DNA of 64,000 nt, taken from positions 33,761,885-33,825,884 of the forward strand of contig NC_084844.1 of the NCBI RefSeq assembly GCF_033115175.1, read 5' to 3'. Source of the stretch: Lepus europaeus. Lineage: Eukaryota; Chordata; Mammalia; Lagomorpha; Leporidae. Position numbers and translations under genes: made by a program. The notes under the pieces are model-generated. The model made no database searches. It saw only the letters and a program-made list of their open reading frames with translations, and was not told the origin of the DNA. Every line of letters starts with the position of its first letter. Position 1 is the stretch's first letter. Positions 1 through 9,984 of the stretch are shown one piece after another.

Positions 1-474
1 TTTTGCCTCAGGATTGTCCATTAAAGTCTTTTGCACTGTCCAGGTGCATTTACAATGTGTTAGTTGGAAATTTTTGTTTTAGAATAATTATGAAAATAAA
101 TTTATAAAGAACCTAAGAGTTAGTACTTCCCTTCACTTGTTCCAACAGATGTAATTATGAAGTTTGTTAGGATTGTACTTATAATTATTTTTTAATATAA
201 CAATGTATTTTATAATGCATTGTAGTTCTGTTTGTGTGTAAATAAGTGTGTGTGTGTGTATGTAAATACTCTAATACAACTCTGGTTTGGATTTATATCT
301 AATGCAGACCTGGCTTGGACTAACCATGAGGTTTTATCATCCTCTTCATTTATAGTACATGATAAATTATGTCTAAGACCAAAGTATCTTTCTTATTAGT
401 TACTTTAAAACATTTAGGTGACCATTTTTTTTTAAAAAGTTCCTAAATCATGTTTGTATATTTTCATCTTGCAG
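1..474 (+). other. RAD51C: RAD51C last intron (3' part)
   Basis: AT-rich non-coding sequence ending in a T-rich polypyrimidine stretch and the acceptor TTGCAG at 469-474, directly before the recognisable last exon. It holds a short TG-rich run near 247-260 and no SINE. Intron identity follows from the exon that comes next. Confidence 0.85.
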
Positions 475-576
475 TCTCAGGGATTTAGAGACGCTGTTGC
501 TACTGCATGTTTATTGAAAACAGAAGGTTCACTGAATTCCCGGAAGCGGTCCCGAGAACCTGGGGAAGAACAGTAA
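475..576 (+). CDS. RAD51C: RAD51C last coding exon (C-terminal 33 residues and stop)
   Basis: Partial gene: only the final exon lies in the window. RAD51C is a RecA-fold RAD51 paralogue of the BCDX2 and CX3 complexes, acting in the nucleus in homologous recombination and fork protection. Frame 1 from the acceptor at 475 reads [20 protein letters not shown], then [13 protein letters not shown], then TAA (574-576). This matches the human C terminus in order, including GFRD, TEGSL and the basic RKRSR stretch known as its nuclear localisation signal. Compared with the human sequence as I know it, the first residue is Ser rather than Pro, one residue is missing in the VTSAC region, and the end is EEQ rather than EEEL. 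The ATPase core is upstream of the window. Identification rests on motif order plus conserved synteny with PPM1E. Confidence 0.93.
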   Translation, partial: SQGFRDAVATACLLKTEGSLNSRKRSREPGEEQ

Positions 577-790
577 CCCAGAAACTAATCTCAAATATAC
601 AAATACATTGATGCTATAAAATTCAGTGTGTACAAGTAATAGACTGTGGCATGAATGAAACAAAATTATTTGAAGTGAATGTGAAAAATAGCTAACGAAT
701 ATCAGTCTTTGAAAAAGTTTTACAAGTTCTACAGTTATACTTTTCCCTGTTTTAGTTTTCAGTAACATTAAATAGAGTAAATATAAGTAT
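577..790 (+). other. RAD51C: RAD51C 3' UTR with candidate polyadenylation signal
   Basis: Non-coding AT-rich sequence after the stop. The best poly(A) signal is ATTAAA at 767-772, followed within about 40 bases by a GT-rich stretch (about 785-806), which would put cleavage near 785-800. The antisense open frame across 529-768 is a shadow of this exon and UTR. The end point is inferred. Confidence 0.6.
767..772 (+). terminator. RAD51C: ATTAAA polyadenylation signal of RAD51C
   Basis: This is the common ATTAAA variant hexamer, about 190 bases past the stop, with GT/T-rich sequence just downstream. No AATAAA lies nearer the stop. Confidence 0.55.
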
Positions 791-799
791 TGTATTTCA

Positions 800-975
800 T
801 AAATGTGGAAAACTTATTTTATTGGCCAGTCAGTTTACTGTTCAGACTTTTTCACCTTTCTTGCCAATAACTTAGATGATCCTAAGAAAATGTTATTTTC
901 ATATTTTTCTTGTGTTCTCTTCAAATGTAGCTTTGATAATTCTTTTTTTTTAATCTGAATTGCATGCGTGATGCT
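800..975. other. Start of RAD51C-PPM1E intergenic region, unique sequence
   Basis: AT-rich sequence with no recognisable feature. A GATAATTCTTTTTT motif near 935 recurs after the next SINE and may be part of its target duplication. Confidence 0.5.
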
Positions 976-1312
976 TTTTTTTTTTTAAAGATTTATTTAT
1001 TTATTTGAAAGTCAGAGTTACAGAGAGAAGGAGAGGCAGAGTAAGAGAGAGAGAGAGAGGCTTCCATTCACTGGTTCATTCCCCAACAGGCCACAACAGC
1101 CAGAGCTGCGCCGATCCAGAGCCAGAAGCTTCTTCCTGGTCTCCCATATGGCTACAGGAGCCGAAGGACTTGGGCCATCTTCTACTGCTTTCCCAGGCTA
1201 TAGCAGAGAGCTGGATTGGAAGTGGAGCAGCCTGGACTAGAACCGGGACTAGAACTGCTGGGATGCCAGCAGTGCTGGCTTTACCCGCTATGCCACAGCG
1301 TCCACCCCCGAT
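976..1312 (-). repeat. CSINE type A
   Basis: Starts with a T run and AAAGATTTATTTATTTATTT, continues through a GA tract and a C-repeat body, and ends at GCCACAGCG. GATAATTCTTTT flanks both sides. Confidence 0.88.
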
Positions 1313-1327
1313 AATTCTTTTTTGAAA

Positions 1328-1656
1328 AAAATTTTTTGAAATATTTATTAATTTATTTGAAAGGCAGAGTTACAGAGAGGCAAAGGCAGAGAGAGAGAGA
1401 GAGTGGTCTTTCATCTGTTGTTTCACTCCTCAGATGGCAACAACAGCTGGAGCTAGGCTTCTCTGAAGCTGGGAGCGTCGTCCAGATCTTCCACGTAGGT
1501 GCAGGGGCCCAAGGACTTGGGCCATCTTCCACTGCTTTCCCAGGCCATAGCAGAGAGCTGGATCAGAAGTGGAGCAGCTGGGACCTGAATTGGCGCCCAT
1601 ATGGGATGCTGCCAATGCAGGTGGCAGCTTTACCCACTATGCCACAGTGCTGACTC
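1328..1656 (-). repeat. CSINE type A
   Basis: Full-length minus-strand copy with a GA tract (about 1391-1404), ending GCCACAGTGCTGAC. Lies about 15 bases from the previous SINE. Confidence 0.87.
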
Positions 1657-1811
1657 CTTCAATAATTCTTAAAAATGACCTATTTTTATTATTATAAAGA
1701 GAAATCAGCACTTTGTATCATTATGTTCAGTTTTATGAGTAGGATACACATTTTAGATGACCAAACTTATTTTGGTGACCTCAATTCTAAAATCTAAGCC
1801 ATTTGTTTAAT

Positions 1812-2151
1812 TTTTTAAAAAGATTTATTTATTTGAAAGTCAGAGTTACCCACAGAGAGAGAAGGAGAGGCAGAGAGAGAGAGAGAGAGAGAGGTCTTCC
1901 ATCTGCTGGTTCACTCTCCAGTTGACTGCAACGGTCAGAGCTGCGCTGATCCAAAGCCAGGAGCCAGGAGTCTCTTCCAGGACTCCACGGGGGTGCCAGG
2001 ATCCAAGGACTTGGGTCGTCTTCCACCTCTTTCCCAGGACATAGCAGAGAGCTGGATCAGAAGTAGAGCAGCTGGGACTCCAACTGGCGCCCATATGGGA
2101 TGCTGGCACTGTAGCTGGCAGTTTAACCTGCTACTCCACAGTGCTGGCCCC
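1812..2151 (-). repeat. CSINE type A
   Basis: Full-length minus-strand copy. TTTGTTTAATTTT before it and TTGTTTAGTTTT after it form an imperfect TSD. Confidence 0.88.
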
Positions 2152-2218
2152 TTGTTTAGTTTTGTGCAATTTTGTAATGTTAAGGGGAGGACATTGAAGC
2201 TACTATATAGAAATTGTT

Positions 2219-2520
2219 TGGGGGCTGACATTGTGGTATAACAGGTTAAGCCATTGCCTGCAATGCTGGCATCGCATATGGGCAACGGTTTGAGTTCTGG
2301 CTGCTTCACTTCTGATCCAGCTCCCTGCTAATGGCCTGGGAAAGCAGTGGAAGATGGCCCAAGTGCTTTGGCCCCTGTACCCACGTGCGAAACCTTTAAG
2401 ATGCTCCTGGATCCTGGCTTTGGCCTGATCCAGCCCTGTCTGTTGCAGCCATTTGGGGAGTAAACCAGCAGATGGAAGATCTCTCTAACTGCCTTTCAAA
2501 TAAATAAAGTAAACCTTAAA
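2219..2520 (+). repeat. CSINE type A, diverged
   Basis: The head GGGGGCTGACATTGTGG, the body and the tail CAAATAAATAAAGT are all recognisable. Confidence 0.85.
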
Positions 2521-2679
2521 AACTGGAAAAGAAATGGTTTGGAATATATATCTTCCAGAATAGTCATATTGATAACCTTACAATTATTTTTGTTCACATT
2601 TTAGGACACTTTTGAAACATGGTGGGATCCATTTTAGAATGCTTGGTATATTGACATTTTCCTTTGAAAATCTTTACCC

Positions 2680-3057
2680 TTGGGGCTGGCGCTGTGGTGC
2701 AGCGGGTTAACGTCCTGGCCTGAAGCGCCAGCATCCCATATGGGCGCCGGTTCTAGTCCTGGCTGCTTCACTTCCTATCTAGCTCTCTGCTATGGCCTGG
2801 AAAAGCAGGAGAAGATGACCCAAGTCCTTGGGCCCCTGTACCTGTGTGGGAGACCTGGAAGAAGCTCCTGGCTTCGGACTGGCAGAGCTCCGGCCGTTGC
2901 GGCCATCTGGGGAGTGAACCAACGGATGCAAGACCTCTCTCTGTCTCTGCCTCGCTCTGTAACTCTTTCAAAAAAATAAAATAAATCTTAAAAAAAAATT
3001 TAAAAAGAGGAAACAACATGTTAAAAAGAACACATTTATAAAAAGAAAAAGAAAAAA
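2680..3057 (+). repeat. CSINE type A with long A-rich tail
   Basis: Head GGGGCTGGCGCTGTGG. The tail is A-rich from about 2970 to 3057. TSD GAAAATCTTTACC lies at about 2665 and about 3058, so the extended A-rich tail belongs to the insertion. Confidence 0.88.
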
Positions 3058-3296
3058 GAAAATCTTTACCTTGCCTGAATAAATTAAAATTTTCAATTCT
3101 TGAATGGTTTCAAAATCATCTAAAAATGTTTTGGTACTTAGATGTTCTGAATCCATTCGAAATTTTGGTTCCCTGTGATGAGATATATTTAAATAACCAA
3201 TTATTATATACTGTGATAACAGTATTTTCCAGATTTTAGTGGTAGGTGGTATATCCTGTCCCAAGTAAATGCTAAATTTATAAAATTTTTCAGTAT

Positions 3297-3612
3297 GGGC
3301 TGGCGCCGTGGCTCACTTGGTTAATCCTCCACCTGCGGCACCAGCATCCCATATGAGCACTGGGTTCTAGCCCCAGTTGCACCTCTTCCAGTCCAGCTCT
3401 CTGCTGTGGCCTGGGAAGGCAGTGGAGGATGGCCCAAGTGCTTGGGCTTCACCCACATGGGAGACCAGGGAGAAGCACCTGGCTCCTGGCTTCGGATCAG
3501 CACAGCGCCGGCTGCAGTGGCCATCTGGGGAGTGAACCAATGGAATGAAGACCTTTCTCTGTCTCTCTCTCACTATCTATAACTCTACCTGTCAAATAAA
3601 AAAAATTAATTA
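3297..3612 (+). repeat. CSINE type B
   Basis: Head GGGCTGGCGCCGTGGCTCAC, tail CTACCTGTCAAATAAAA. A hybrid of type B head and A-rich AAATAA tail. Confidence 0.85.
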
Positions 3613-3799
3613 ATTTAAAAAATTTCTTCTGTAAATGATTATACATAGAATAGGCACAGTTTATCAAGATGTTTTGAGAGTAAAAGCAGGTACTGGTTAA
3701 TAATTATACCAGTATAGTGGACATAAGCCAGGGTTGTCCAGGAAAATCAAATATATGGTCATTCTAACTATATAAAACTAATTTCAAATGACTACTGAG

Positions 3800-4160
3800 G
3801 GGCTGGCGCCGCAGCTCACTAGGCTAATCCTCCGCCTGCGGTGCCGGAACCCCGGGTTCTAGTCCCGGTTGGGGCGCCGGATTCTGTCCCAGTTGCTCCT
3901 TTTCCAATCTAGCTCTCTGCTGTGGCCTGGGAAGGCAGTGGAGGATGGCCCAAGTGCTTGGGCCCTGCACTCGCATGGGAGACCAGGAGAAGCACCTGGC
4001 TCCTGGCTTCGGATCACCGGCCACAGCAGCCATTTTGGGGTGAACCAACAGAAGGAAGACCTTCTCTCTGTCTCTCTCTCTCTCTCTCACTGTCTAACTC
4101 TGCCTGTCCAAAAAAAATAAAGAAAGAAAGAAAGAAAGAAAAAGAAAAAGAAAAGAAATA
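3800..4160 (+). repeat. CSINE type B with AAAG-rich tail
   Basis: Head GGGGCTGGCGCCGCAGCTCAC and tail CTGCCTGTCC followed by an (AAAG)n/(AAAAAG)n microsatellite at about 4112-4157. Confidence 0.87.
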
Positions 4161-4164
4161 ATGA

Positions 4165-4496
4165 TCGGGGTCAGCACTATGGCTTAGTGTGTAAAGCTGG
4201 TGCCTACAGTGCTGGCATTCCATATGGGCGCCTGTTTGTGTCTTGGCTGCTCCACTTCCAATCCAGCTCTCTGCTATAGCCTGGGAAAGCAGTAGAAGAT
4301 GGCCCAAGTCCTTCGGCCCCTGCACCTGCGTGGGAGACCTAGAGGAAGCTCCTGGCTTCGGATTGACACAGCTCCAGCCATTGTGGCCAATTGGGTAGTG
4401 AACCAGTGGATAGAAGACACACACACACTCTCTCTCTCCTCCTCTCCCCCCGTATAACTCTGACTTTCAAATAAATAAATAAATATTTTTTAAAAA
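4165..4496 (+). repeat. CSINE type A
   Basis: Begins CGGGGTCAGCACTATGG right after the preceding SINE's tail and ends in (AAAT)n. An ACAC microsatellite lies near 4418-4428. Probably inserted into the A-rich tail of its neighbour. Confidence 0.86.
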
Positions 4497-4639
4497 GCAT
4501 GATGCTTGGATGATTCATATCCAAATTAAAAATTGAAAAGCATTGTGATAGACTTATGCTACCATTTAAAACAAATTTTTATGTAAATGAATTTATTAAT
4601 ACATTAGAATCAGAGTGACAACAAATGCATGATATAAAA

Positions 4640-4932
4640 CAATTAAAAATTTTTGTCATTTGTTTATTTGAATGAGGGAGACCTCCCATTAGCCAGTTGC
4701 TCCCCAGATACCCTCAATAGCCTGTGCTGTTTGTCAAAGACAGGAACCTGGAATTTGTTTCTCACACATGGGTGGCAAGGACCTAACCACTTGAGCCAAC
4801 AGTTGCTTCCTCCCAGGTTGTATATTAGCAGGAAGGTGGAATCGGGTGAAGCCAGGATTTGAACCCAGATACTCTGATAGGGAATGCAAGTATCACAAGC
4901 AGTGGCTTAACTACTGTACCAAACACATGCCT
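4640..4932 (-). repeat. CSINE type O, diverged
   Basis: Old minus-strand copy recognised from the CATGGGTGGCAAGGACC and CTGTACCAAACACATGCC blocks. Confidence 0.7.
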
Positions 4933-4948
4933 CTGTGCTATCATTTTT

Positions 4949-5261
4949 AAAAAAATATTTATTTATTTGAGAGGTAGAATTACAGAATGAGAGGGAGAGA
5001 CACAGAGAAAGGTCTTCCATCCTCTTGTTCACTTCCCAAACGGCTACAACAGCTGGAGCTGAGCTGATCTGGATCCAGGAGCCAGGAGCTTTTTCTTGGT
5101 CTCCCACACAGGTGCAGGGGCCCAAGCACTTGGGCCATCTTCCAGTGCTTTCCCAGGCTATAAGCAGAGAGCTGGACTGGAAGAGGAACAGATGAGACAC
5201 GAACTGGTACCCATATAGGATGCCAGTTCCACACTGCCTACTACGCATAGCCCTGGCCCCT
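4949..5261 (-). repeat. CSINE type A
   Basis: Full-length minus-strand copy flanked by CTGTGCTATCATTTTT on the left (from 4933) and CTGTGCTACCGTTTTT on the right (from about 5261), a good TSD. Confidence 0.88.
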
Positions 5262-5275
5262 GTGCTACCGTTTTT

Positions 5276-5878
5276 AAAATGCATTCATAAATGGTCATTC
5301 CCGTTTATGAAACTATGAAGAAAAGTTCCTTAGTTTTTTGGAAACTGATTTTCAAAGATGATTATTTCTTATTCAGTTATTAAATATACATAAATACGTA
5401 CTTTCTCCTGCCCCCAGCATTATCTGTTACTTGGTTTTAGCTCATTATGTGATAGTGCTTGTATTCTCCACAATTTATATGGGCTTGCCACCTAATGTAA
5501 AATTGTTTAAAGTCCTACTTCCTGATAGATCAGTGATTGCATTCAGATTTCCTCAAAAATATAATCAAAAGATTATATTGCCTTTTACTGTATTTCATGC
5601 CATTGCTGAAATTCATTCTTTCTGGCAATGAATTTACATACATAAATAAACTTGCATACATAAACAAAACCATTTATTTGCAGTGTCTTTTTTATTTTAC
5701 TTTAACTTTATAGTATGAGTTGGCCACAGTAAAACACAAGCCATTAATGTAATCTAAAAATTACTCATTCTGGGAAGAAAAATACTACTAACAGTTCACA
5801 ATTTGCTTTGCTTTGAGAAATTCTTTCTATTCTGTGTACTTTGGGAATGAATTTTAGTCTAAAAAAGTTCTTTATTTG
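5276..5878. other. Unique intergenic sequence
   Basis: About 600 bases, AT-rich, with a 66-codon open frame at 5431-5631 whose product I do not recognise and consider fortuitous. Contains repeated CATACATAAA units near 5636-5665. No gene seen. Confidence 0.5.
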
Positions 5879-6106
5879 TTTTAAAGATTTATTGATTGAT
5901 TTATTCATTTATTTGGAAAGCAGAATGACACAGAGAGAGACAGACTCCCCAGTCTGCTGGTTCACTCCCTAAATGGCTGCCAATGGTCAGGGCTGGGCCA
6001 AGGCAAAGCCAAGAGACAGGAACTCCATCTTGGTCTCCCATTTGAGTGGCATGGGCCCAAGTACTTGGGCCATCTTCTGCTGCCTTCCCAGGATCAGAAG
6101 TAGAGC
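5879..6106 (-). repeat. CSINE type O, 5'-truncated
   Basis: Minus-strand older copy from AAAGATTTATTGATTG to GGATCAGAAGTAGAGCAG. Its head end is missing where the next + strand SINE starts. Confidence 0.75.
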
Positions 6107-6426
6107 AGAGGCTGGCACTGTGGTACAGCAGGTAAAAGCTCTGGCCTATAGCGCCAGCATCCCATATAGGTGCCTGTTCAAGTCCCAGCTGCTCCACTTC
6201 TTTTTTTTTTTTTTTGACAGGCAGAGTGGATAGTGAAAGAGAGAGTGAAGGACCCTTATGGGGGAGAGGGACAAGAAACTAGGCCTGGGCAGATATCAGG
6301 GGCTTCTTAAGAGGTTAGATGTTCCCCAGGGTCCAGCAGGCACGTTCTCTGGGAAGGAAAAGTCTATCCCCTTTAGAGAACCTCTAGGCATGCCCAGAGC
6401 AGAGCTGCCACTCCCCTTCGGAGAGT

Positions 6427-6561
6427 CTCAGTACTCTCCTCAGCATTCTCCTCAGCTGGTTCCCTCAGCACTCTCCTCAGCATTCTCTTCAGCTGGTTCC
6501 CTCAGCACTCTCCTCAGCAGTCTCCTCAGCTGGTTCCCTCAGCACTCTCCTCAGCACTCTC
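6427..6561 (+). repeat. 37-bp tandem repeat in LTR U3, 3.6 copies
   Basis: Units start at 6427, 6464, 6501 and 6538 with period 37, each containing CTCAGC, CTCTCCTCAGC and CAGCTGGTTCC. U3 enhancer duplications of this kind are common in gammaretroviral LTRs. Units differ by one to three bases. Confidence 0.9.
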
Positions 6562-6615
6562 CGGTATGCTAATTGTCCCTCCGAACCGGCCAATCCCATA
6601 TGCTAATTTGTTGAC

Positions 6616-6622
6616 TATATAA
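6616..6622 (+). promoter_or_regulatory. TATA box of the ERV1-like LTR
   Basis: TATATAA about 70 bases before the AATAAA at 6689-6694, as expected for U3-R spacing in an LTR. Activity is not implied. Confidence 0.6.
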
Positions 6623-7261
6623 CCTGTGTGAAACTGCCGCTCAGGGCTCCTCACCGCCTTAGGTGGGGGCCCGTTTGCGCAAACGTACAATAAATACCTC
6701 ATGCTTTTTGCATCAACTGGTCTGGAGTCTGGATTTTTGGGCGTCCTCTCGAGCAAGTGGGCATCTCTACAACTGAGAGGTCCAACAAGAGAAAGGTCTT
6801 CCTTTTTGCCGTTGGTTCACCCTCCAATGGCCCCTGCAGCCGGCGCATCGTGCTGATCCGAAGCCAGGAGCCAGGTGCTTCTCCCTGTCTCCCTTGCCGG
6901 TGCAGGGCCCAAGGACTTGGGCCATCCTCCACTGCCTTCCCGGGCCATAGCAGAGAGCTGGCCTGGAAGAGGGGCAACCGGGATAGAATCCAGCGCCCCA
7001 ACGGGACTAGAACCTGGTGTGCCGGTGCCGCAAGGCGGGCTGCTCCACTTCTTATCTATCTCCTTGCTAATGTGCCTGGGAAAGCAGTGGAGGATGACCC
7101 AATTGCTTGGGTCCTTGCACCCACGTGGGAGACCTGGATGAGACTTCCTGGCTCCTGGTTTCGGATTGGATTGACTCAGCTCTCATCATTGCATTCATTT
7201 GAGGAGTGAACCAGTGGATGGAAGATTGGTCTCTCTCTGCCTCTCTTTAGCTCTGCCTTTC

Positions 7262-7678
7262 TTTTTTTTTTTTTTATTAAACTTTTATTTAATGAATATA
7301 AATTTCCAAAGTACAGCTTATGGGTCACAATGGCTTCCCCCCTCCCGTAACTACCCTCCCGCCCGCAACCCTCCCCTCTCCCGCTCCCTCTCCCCTTCCA
7401 TTCATGTAAGGATTCATTTTCAATTCTCTTTGTATACAGAAGATCAGCTTAGCATATATTAGGTAAGGTTTTCAACATTTTGCCCATATAGCAATACAAA
7501 GTGAAAAAACTACCATTGGATTACTAATTATAGCATCAAATAGCAATGTACAGCACATTAAAGACAGAGAACCCACATGATTTTTTTTTCGAATTAATTA
7601 ACTTTCTATGCCATTTCCCCTTCAACACCAGGTTGTTATTTTTTTTTTTCATTTCCAATTCTCTTTATATACAGAAGC
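7262..7678 (-). mobile_element. LINE-1 3' end (rabbit L1), 5'-truncated
   Basis: On the minus strand the element ends in a GA/G-rich 3' UTR, CATAAGCTGTACTTTGG, ATTCATTAAATAAAAG and a poly(A) tail (the T run at 7262-7276). This is the 3' UTR of the lagomorph L1 family as I know it. Only about 400 bases remain and no ORF2 is present. It interrupts the + strand CSINE between CTCTGCCTTTC and CAAATAAATAAAT. A block like TTTCAATTCTCTTTGTATAC (about 7420) recurs near 7651, so the 5' end holds a partial duplication or rearrangement. Confidence 0.82.
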
Positions 7679-7704
7679 TCAAATAAATAAATAAATCTTT
7701 AATT

Positions 7705-7790
7705 TTTTTTTTAAGCAGCTGGCACTCTGATACAGGATAGTGGCATTGCAAGCAGCAGCTTAACCCACTCTTCCAGAACACTGGCCTCCC
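7705..7790 (-). repeat. CSINE type O fragment
   Basis: Old minus-strand head end: GCATTGCAAGCAGCAGCTTAA followed by a degenerate CCAGAACACTGGCC. Confidence 0.65.
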
Positions 7791-8017
7791 TCAATTAAGT
7801 TACTAAATATATAAAATTTGAAGTGTAGAATTAAATGCTCAGGTAAACTTTTCAGGGTTTTGTTTATTTTAAGGATAGAGGCTTAAGGTTTCAAATGCAA
7901 TTATTGTAGACCTTATTGCTGGAAGAAACCCTAAAGATCATCTCACAAATATCACTAATTGATCATAAATTTCAGTACTTTTTCAAATGTGCAGATTTCT
8001 TTGGATAATTTTTTTAA

Positions 8018-8362
8018 TTAATTTTTTTTGACAGGCGGAGTTAGAGAGACAGAGAGGGAGTTATAGACAGAGAGAGACAGAGAGAAAGGTCTTCCTTCCG
8101 TTGGTTCACTCCCCTAATGGCCGCTACGGCTGGCGCTGCACTGATCCGAAGCCAGGAGCCAGGTGCTTCCTCCCAGTCTCCCATGTGGGTGCAGGGACCC
8201 AAGCACTTGGGCCATCATCCGCTGCCCTCATGGGCCACAGCAGAGAGCTGGACTGGAAGAGGAGCAACTGGGACTAATACCCAGTGCCCCAACCTGGACT
8301 AGAACCCGGGGTGCCGGTGCTCTAGGCGGAGGATTAGCCTAGTGAGCCATGGTGCCTGCACT
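8018..8362 (-). repeat. CSINE type B
   Basis: TTTTTTTGACAGGCGGAG through GGCGGAGGATTAGCCTAG. Full length, with a duplicated GACAGAGAG tract. Confidence 0.87.
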
Positions 8363-8370
8363 TGCTAATT

Positions 8371-9003
8371 TTTTTAAAATAGATTTTATTTAGGCCGGCA
8401 CCACGGCTCACTAGGCTAATCCTCTGCCTGTGGCGCCGGCACCCCAGGTTCTAGTCCCTGTTGGGGCACCGGATTCTGTCCCGGTTGCTCCTCTTCCAGT
8501 CCAGCTCTCTGCTGTGACCCGGGAGTGCAGTGGAGGATGGCCCAAGTCCTTGGGCCCTGCACCCCATGGGAGACCAGGAGAAGCACCTGGCTCCTGCCTT
8601 CGGATCAGAGCAATGCGCCAGCCGCAGCGGCCATTGGAGGGTGAACCAACGGCAAAGGAAGACCTTTCTCTTTGTCTCTCTCACAGTCTACTCTGCCTGT
8701 CAAAAAAAAAAGATTTTATTTATTTGAGAGGTAGAGTTACAGACAGTGAGAGGGAGAGACAGAGAGGTATTCCATCTGCTGATTCACTCCCCAAATAGCC
8801 ACAACGGCCAGAGCTGAGCCAATCCAAAGCTAGCAGGCAGGGTCTTCCATGTGGGTGCAGGGACCCAAGCACGCAGGGTTTCTACTACAGCTTTCCCAGG
8901 CCATAATAGAGAGCTGGATCTGGAGAGGAGCAGCTGGGACTAGAACCAGTGCCCATATGGGATGCTTGGCACCGCAGGCAGAGGATTAACCTACGCCGGT
9001 CCC
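8371..9003 (-). repeat. CSINE, split by a type B SINE
   Basis: Minus-strand SINE beginning TTTTTTAAAATAGATTTTATTT, interrupted at 8392-8710, continuing from 8711 to ACGCCGGTCCC. TTGCTAATT on the left (about 8362) and TTTTGCTAATTCTTTC on the right suggest its TSD. Confidence 0.8.
8392..8710 (+). repeat. CSINE type B, nested
   Basis: Head AGGCCGGCACCACGGCTCAC, tail CTGCCTGTCAAAAA. AGATTTTATTTA on both sides is its TSD and places the insertion inside the surrounding minus-strand SINE. Confidence 0.88.
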
Positions 9004-9150
9004 TCTTTTGCTAATTCTTTCTTGGTCTTACAAAGACCTTTTATTGAATTGTCTTTTTTTCCCCAAAGTATTAATGACTTTTAGCTTTAATTTTGAGTAT
9101 ATACTCAAAACTTTAGCATGTTTATATAGTGTTCTATATTTCTGGAACAT

Positions 9151-9470
9151 TTTTTTTTTGAAGATTTATTTATTTATTTGAAAGAGTTACACAGAGAGGA
9201 GAGGCAGAGAGAGAGGTCTTCCATCTGATGGTTCACTCCCCAATTGGCCACAATGGCCAGAGCTGCGCTGATCCGAAGCCAGGAGCCAGGTCTTCCGAGT
9301 CTCCCACATGGGTGCAGGGGCCCAAGGACTTGGGCCATCTTCTACTGCTATCCCAGGCCATAGCAGAGAGCTGGATGGGAAGAGGAGCAGCCGGGTCTTG
9401 AACTGTCGCCCATATGGGATGCTGGTGCTTCAGGTCAGGTCATTAACCCACTACGCCACAGCGCTGGCCC
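9151..9470 (-). repeat. CSINE type A
   Basis: Full-length minus-strand copy ending GCCACAGCGCTGGCCC. GGAACATTTT and TGAACACTTTT flank it. Confidence 0.88.
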
Positions 9471-9539
9471 TGAACACTTTTACATCATTTCATTTTATCC
9501 TTTTAGCAACTCTGTACAGTAGACATGGTAGGCTGACCT

Positions 9540-9600
9540 GTTTTCCTCCCTCCCTCCTTCCTTCCCTTCTTTGCTGCCTTCCTTCTCCTAACACTATTTA
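9540..9600 (+). repeat. Pyrimidine-rich low-complexity tract
   Basis: A CCTCCCTCCCTCCTTCCTTC run (about 9546-9565) that decays into CT-rich sequence. Confidence 0.75.
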
Positions 9601-9727
9601 CTACTGTTGAATGAATAAATATCCAAATAAGATTTAGAACAGGTTCTTTTTCAAATGGCCAGATAAAAATAATATTTGGTCATGTGTAAGTTGGTGTTTC
9701 TGAGTAAATTTAAAAATACATAGTTTA

Positions 9728-9978
9728 GAGGTGAGCATTTGTCATAACAATTAAGATACAAGTTAGGGTACTCATATCCCTCATCAGAGTGCCTGGGCTC
9801 AATTCTTGGCTCTTCCCTGTCTGATACCCTGGGAAGCAGGTGATGACTCTGTAGTTAGGTCCCTACTACTCCAGTGAGAGAACTGAATTGAGTTCCTAGT
9901 TCGTGACTTCAGTTCCTGGACATTGCAGGCATTTTGGGAGTGAATAAATGTATGAGAGCTGTCTCTAAAAAATTTTAA
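9728..9978 (+). repeat. CSINE type O, highly diverged
   Basis: GAGGTGAGCATTTGTC head, CCTGGGAAGCAGGTGATG and CATTTTGGGAGTGAATAAAT body match the old family. Confidence 0.7.
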
Positions 9979-9984
9979 ATGTCA

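Larger units (their letters stand above)
6246..6787 (+). mobile_element. Solo LTR, ERV1 (gammaretrovirus-like)
   Basis: A 542-bp element beginning TGAAGGACCC and ending GGTCCAACA, so it has TG...CA termini. It is flanked by AGAG on both sides, a 4-base TSD of the size typical of gammaretroviral integration. Promoter-like parts in + orientation are a GGCCAATC box near 6588, TATATAA at 6616-6622, AATAAA at 6689-6694, then a T/GT-rich stretch. No internal retroviral sequence is attached, so it is a solo LTR from LTR-LTR recombination. Class assignment is by structure, not a database match. Confidence 0.75.
6203..7038 (-). repeat. CSINE type B split by an LTR
   Basis: The T run and GACAGGCAGAGTGGATAG stand at 6203-6245 and the rest of the SINE at 6788-7038. 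It sits inside a + strand CSINE with a perfect 15-base TSD, and is interrupted by the LTR at 6246-6787. Confidence 0.88.
6107..7700 (+). repeat. CSINE type A split by two later insertions
   Basis: The head is at 6107-6202, the body resumes at 7039-7261, and the AAATAAAT tail is at about 7679-7700. The first gap is a minus-strand type B SINE (itself holding an LTR), flanked by the 15-base TSD GCTGCTCCACTTCTT at 6188-6202 and 7039-7053. The second gap is a LINE-1 3' end. Confidence 0.88.

Noticed and set aside
2681..2770. tRNA genes in the SINE heads
   Set aside because: The heads keep box A/B-like motifs (GGTTCTAGTCC) from their tRNA ancestor, but no copy folds as a complete tRNA or ends like one.
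5431..5631. Small coding gene (66 codons) in the intergenic region
   Set aside because: Hydrophobic reading of AT-rich sequence with no motif, promoter or poly(A) signal clearly attached.
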